From NCBI GenBank assembly GCA_003510795.1, contig DOKP01000024.1:1-6516 (forward strand): DNA of 6,516 nt. Reading direction: 5' to 3'. Each line of letters opens with the position of its first letter. Position 1 is the stretch's first letter. The notes under the pieces were generated by a model. The model searched no databases, was not told the DNA's origin, and worked only from the letters and a program-made list of their open reading frames with translations. The DNA is from Candidatus Moraniibacteriota bacterium. Its GTDB lineage: Bacteria; Patescibacteriota; Minisyncoccia; Moranbacterales; UBA9337. A program made the translations under genes and the position numbers. Shown in pieces: positions 4,320 to 6,516 of this stretch.

Positions 4320-5603
4320 TCATAACGGTCGTCTCTCAATTTTTATCGAGAGGGTTGAGTTCTTGAGTTTACTACCTTTGGAATCGTGATATTCTTCTGG
4401 ATCACGATTGACATTAATTTCGGCAAAAACTTTTTCCGAATCCATTGGGGCAAAGACGACGAAGTCCTTACCTTTTTCTGGATGGATGCCGACCTGGTTT
4501 CCTATCCGAAGCATTAATGCTCCGAAATCGTAATCAGGGAAAGGCTTTGCTATTCCTTGACTTTGAGGATTGAATCCTCGCCAAGAAACTTTATGTTCTT
4601 GGGTAATAAGTTTCTTGGTGTATTCCCCTGAGAAAGTTATTTTATAATCATAACCATTTTCAAGAAAACACTCCGTATAAACTTCCCCGGTATTGGCTCT
4701 TTCTCCATCGGGACCGACAGTGGTTGAGAAAGTTCGTCCACTAAAATGGATTGGACAGTTTCCTACTGTTTCCCATTCAGGAGCATTTCCACCAGTCTTT
4801 GACGCTGGTGGCGGAGTTGAGGCAGTGGGGGATATCAGAAGAATTCCTGAATATACCCAGGCGTCTTCTCCTGTAGCTGGATCACCGATGCGGACATTGT
4901 TATAAGAAAATCCATTTTTCTGAACTGGTTCACCAAGAATGAAAACCTTGATGAATTCTTCTTCGGATGAAAAATCTTTTTTGGTGAAATTAATTCCATC
5001 ATAGCTATAGAATGTGGAACCGTTTTTTACCAAGCGCTCTTTGGATTGTGAAATCTTTTGAGCGGAAAAATTTTTCATGTATCCAGAAAAGCCAGTAGTA
5101 ATATTTTTAACTGTTTCAGGCATTTCGGGTATTTTGAATTCAATGCCAGTGGATGACAGAAAAGCGTTGAAGCTATCCTTAAATATCACACCCTTGGCAC
5201 CAATCCAACAAACAACCAAAAAAATGAAAAGGAACATTCGCCAAGCAAATAATCCTTTGCCACTTTTCCACATCCAGATAAACGCCAGGATGGCGAGAAT
5301 AAAGATGAGATTAGGAACAAATCCCCAAGCATCTAAGAATGGGAAAATTCTCGGCCATGCCCATACTACTAAAAGTATGGTGGCTATGACACCAAGAGCT
5401 TTTGATCCCATTCCTGTGGTTTTGTAAACTCCCCAAAAAAGAAGGGCGCTTGCAATTAACGTTCCAAAACCTCCGCCGGGAATATCTGGATTAGGAGAAC
5501 TTCCTCCAAAGAGGAGGTATCCCAAAAGCAAGATAATTCCTGCACCAAAAACTACAGTGCGAAGATTTGCCATAGCCCAAGTACGAATTGTCAACCAGTT
5601 CAT
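4320..5603 (-). CDS. Multi-pass membrane protein with SH3-like and lectin-like C-terminal domains
   Basis: 427 aa, start fixed by GGAG (5611-5614) 7 bases before the ATG. I do not recognise the protein as a whole. It has five hydrophobic segments (about 15-33, 44-60, 68-88, 94-113 and 119-140). Residues 195-258 are polar and end VRIGDPATGEDAWVYSGIL, resembling a bacterial SH3-type fold in which V-R...G-(D/W)-W-V precedes the last strand. A Pro/Thr/Ser linker (259-275) follows. Residues 276-427 are probably beta-rich, and PFPDYDFGALMLRIGN plus the later FAEINVN look like the LecA/PA-IL galactose-binding family (pattern resemblance only). An odd number of helices would place the two ends on opposite sides of the membrane; an extracellular C-terminal domain would suit surface binding (inference). 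Second gene of a two-gene operon, followed by a strong terminator. Confidence 0.7.
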   Translation of the reverse strand: MNWLTIRTWAMANLRTVVFGAGIILLLGYLLFGGSSPNPDIPGGGFGTLIASALLFWGVYKTTGMGSKALGVIATILLVVWAWPRIFPFLDAWGFVPNLIFILAILAFIWMWKSGKGLFAWRMFLFIFLVVCWIGAKGVIFKDSFNAFLSSTGIEFKIPEMPETVKNITTGFSGYMKNFSAQKISQSKERLVKNGSTFYSYDGINFTKKDFSSEEEFIKVFILGEPVQKNGFSYNNVRIGDPATGEDAWVYSGILLISPTASTPPPASKTGGNAPEWETVGNCPIHFSGRTFSTTVGPDGERANTGEVYTECFLENGYDYKITFSGEYTKKLITQEHKVSWRGFNPQSQGIAKPFPDYDFGALMLRIGNQVGIHPEKGKDFVVFAPMDSEKVFAEINVNRDPEEYHDSKGSKLKNSTLSIKIERRPL

Positions 5604-5610
5604 ATCGATT

Positions 5611-5614
5611 CTCC
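5611..5614 (-). promoter_or_regulatory. Shine-Dalgarno site of the 427-aa gene
   Basis: GGAG on the minus strand, 7 bases before the ATG at 5603, lies in the 12-base gap just after the TAA of the upstream gene (5616-5618). Tight coupling of the two genes is likely. Confidence 0.7.
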
Positions 5615-5615
5615 A

Positions 5616-6272
5616 TTAAGAAAGAATTTTTTTGAGAATTGCAATAAATGTGAGTACGGTAAAAATTAATCCACAAGCTGTTTCCAGTTTGTGTTCCGAT
5701 AGCCTTTTCAAGAAGCTCTTTTTTTCAATAAGTTTCAAGTTGTCGGCGATCAGTTTTTGATTGCAGAAAATTTGCTCGGGCGTTCTGCCTGCAACTTTTT
5801 CGTCATTGAGCAATTTCGAAAAATCAGCAACTGCATCGTTTAGTTGCAATGCGCCAAAAGTTAGTGTTGTTGATTTATTTTCCGGCATAGGATTTCTCAT
5901 TTTGTCGAGGAATTCTCGCCGAATTTTTACTAACAAAACTCGGAACTTCACTTCGTCGAAAATTCCCTCTTTTTTGAGTAAGAACTCAAATTCCTTGAGG
6001 GCTATTTTTGATGCGTCAGCTAACGATGAGAGAATGAGATTGTATTCGACTTCATCTTCTGCAGTGAATTGGGGAAAAGCGGATAGAAGCCAGTTTGGAA
6101 CTTGTTTATCTCCAACTACAGCTTCTCCCGGTTTGGGTGGTTGCCTGAGTCCCATGATTATGGCACCCAAGATTCCAATAAATTGAAGGCTCTCTACGAA
6201 CTTTTCAGCCTTCGCCATATTTTTTGCTGGCGACTCTTTCTTGGAATCATCTTTCTTATTGTTATCGGCCAT
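5616..6272 (-). CDS. Unrecognised membrane-anchored protein, 218 aa
   Basis: 218 aa, start fixed by AGGAG 7 bases before the ATG. I do not recognise the family. The first 25 residues are very polar and charged (D/K/N/S-rich) with no signal peptide. A moderately hydrophobic segment (about 29-42) precedes RQPPKPGE. The middle (about 70-195) is predicted mostly helical, amphipathic and rich in Lys/Glu/Leu. A clear hydrophobic segment lies near the C-terminus (about 198-214) followed by KKILS, as in a tail-anchored or two-pass protein with most of its mass in the cytoplasm (inference). It has two Cys (C170, C200). It is the first gene of an operon with the five-helix protein, so the two may work in one membrane complex. 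The length and codon pattern look normal, with no sign of decay. Confidence 0.7.
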   Translation of the reverse strand: MADNNKKDDSKKESPAKNMAKAEKFVESLQFIGILGAIIMGLRQPPKPGEAVVGDKQVPNWLLSAFPQFTAEDEVEYNLILSSLADASKIALKEFEFLLKKEGIFDEVKFRVLLVKIRREFLDKMRNPMPENKSTTLTFGALQLNDAVADFSKLLNDEKVAGRTPEQIFCNQKLIADNLKLIEKKSFLKRLSEHKLETACGLIFTVLTFIAILKKILS

Positions 6273-6279
6273 GGTATTT

Positions 6280-6284
6280 CTCCT
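6280..6284 (-). promoter_or_regulatory. Shine-Dalgarno site of the 218-aa gene
   Basis: AGGAG on the minus strand with 7 bases to the ATG at 6272. It decides this start. The TTGACA just upstream of it (6292-6297) is too close to be this gene's promoter. Confidence 0.75.
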
Positions 6285-6298
6285 ATTTAGTTGTCAAA

Positions 6299-6334
6299 GA
6301 GCCCGTTTAGAGGCTCACGTTTAATTGCGCCTCT
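6299..6334 (-). promoter_or_regulatory. Overlapping alternative hairpins in the 5' leader
   Basis: Two stems compete for the same bases. AGAGGC (6309-6314) pairs with GCCTCT (6329-6334) around a 14-nt loop. GAGCC (6299-6303) pairs with GGCTC (6312-6316) around an 8-nt loop. They share 6312-6314, so only one can form at a time; the second lies 15 bases from the SD site. Another stem, TTGCGT/ACGCAA (6356-6361 and 6388-6393), enclosing the palindrome TACCGGTA (6377-6384), lies further upstream in the leader. A regulatory switch is possible but unproven. Confidence 0.4.
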
Positions 6335-6420
6335 CGTTATCAAAATGCTTTATTTTTGCGTTTATTGGCATAAAAATACCGGTAAATACGCAATAATGGC
6401 AATATATCTGATAACATATA

Positions 6421-6449
6421 ATATTAGCACACTTTTGCCTTTTTGTCAA
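6421..6449 (-). promoter_or_regulatory. Sigma-70-type promoter of the minus-strand operon
   Basis: On the minus strand TTGACA (6444-6449) is followed by an exact 17-bp spacer and TAATAT (6421-6426), with TG one base before the -10 box (extended -10). Transcription should start near 6414, giving a leader of about 142 nt before the ATG at 6272. It is the best promoter match in the window. Confidence 0.85.
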
Positions 6450-6501
6450 TATTTTGCGGAGCAACTCCTCACTGACCTCTCTCTTATGTCTTTTTTTACC
6501 C

Positions 6502-6516
6502 CGTCTCTGCGAGTAA
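6502..6516 (+). repeat. Possible second copy of the dispersed repeat, cut by the window end
   Basis: The last 15 bases match 4179-4193 with one mismatch (CGTCTCTGCGAGTAA against CGTCTTTGCGAGTAA). The match runs off the end, so only the left edge of a copy is visible. Confidence 0.4.

Noticed and set aside
4693..5427. Plus-strand frames at 4693-4905 and 5077-5427
   Set aside because: They lie opposite the 427-aa gene, which has an SD, a clear membrane architecture and its own terminator; they lack an SD and recognisable features.
6292..6297. TTGACA on the minus strand near the 218-aa gene as a -35 box
   Set aside because: A -10 box at 17 bp would fall at or past the SD site and start codon; the upstream pair at 6444/6421 is far better.

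Overview
The window looks like chromosomal DNA of a Candidatus Patescibacteria (CPR) bacterium or a close relative. The clues are AT-rich intergenic DNA, A-rich translation starts mostly lacking Shine-Dalgarno (SD) sites, several tandem short VirB2/TrbC-like pilins, and a lytic transglycosylase carrying cysteine-rich thrombospondin-like repeats. TGA is used as a stop codon (the minus-strand gene ending at 4320), so this is not a TGA-recoded lineage such as Gracilibacteria or Absconditabacteria. The lineage is an inference from gene style; no rRNA or other marker gene is present.

Plus strand, 1-4163: the 3' part of a cell-wall-cutting enzyme (1-954; two TSP1-like repeats, then a C-terminal SLT transglycosylase domain) is followed by a tandem array of seven small membrane proteins (1130-4163). 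All share one architecture: signal peptide (absent in the first), short polar segment, hydrophobic helix, an AAG(N/D)(E/D)-type loop, and a second hydrophobic helix. This is the layout of type IV secretion pilins of the VirB2/TrbC kind. The seventh gene is a fusion of two pilin units, so seven genes carry eight pilin domains. Genes 3, 4 and 5 share long identical DNA tracts in their 3' halves but have unrelated 5' halves, which points to recent duplication and probably gene conversion. Only the second pilin gene has an SD site, and it is an 11-base match to the expected 16S tail. Hairpins without U-tracts lie in three of the gaps between pilin genes. A likely reading is an envelope-spanning conjugation or secretion apparatus, or a pilus, with differently expressed pilin subunits and a peptidoglycan hydrolase to open the wall.

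Convergence zone, 4164-4319: a hairpin resembling a dispersed palindromic repeat (a possible second copy starts at the very end of the window), an intrinsic terminator for the pilin array, and a strong intrinsic terminator for the minus-strand operon.

Minus strand, 6449-4320: a near-consensus sigma-70 promoter, a leader of about 140 nt with alternative hairpins, then two genes 12 nt apart, each with an SD site. The first encodes an unrecognised 218-aa membrane-anchored protein. The second encodes a 427-aa protein with five membrane helices, an SH3-like segment and a C-terminal beta-rich domain resembling PA-IL/LecA lectins. Their function is unknown. No mobile-element genes, tRNAs, rRNAs or CRISPR arrays were seen.
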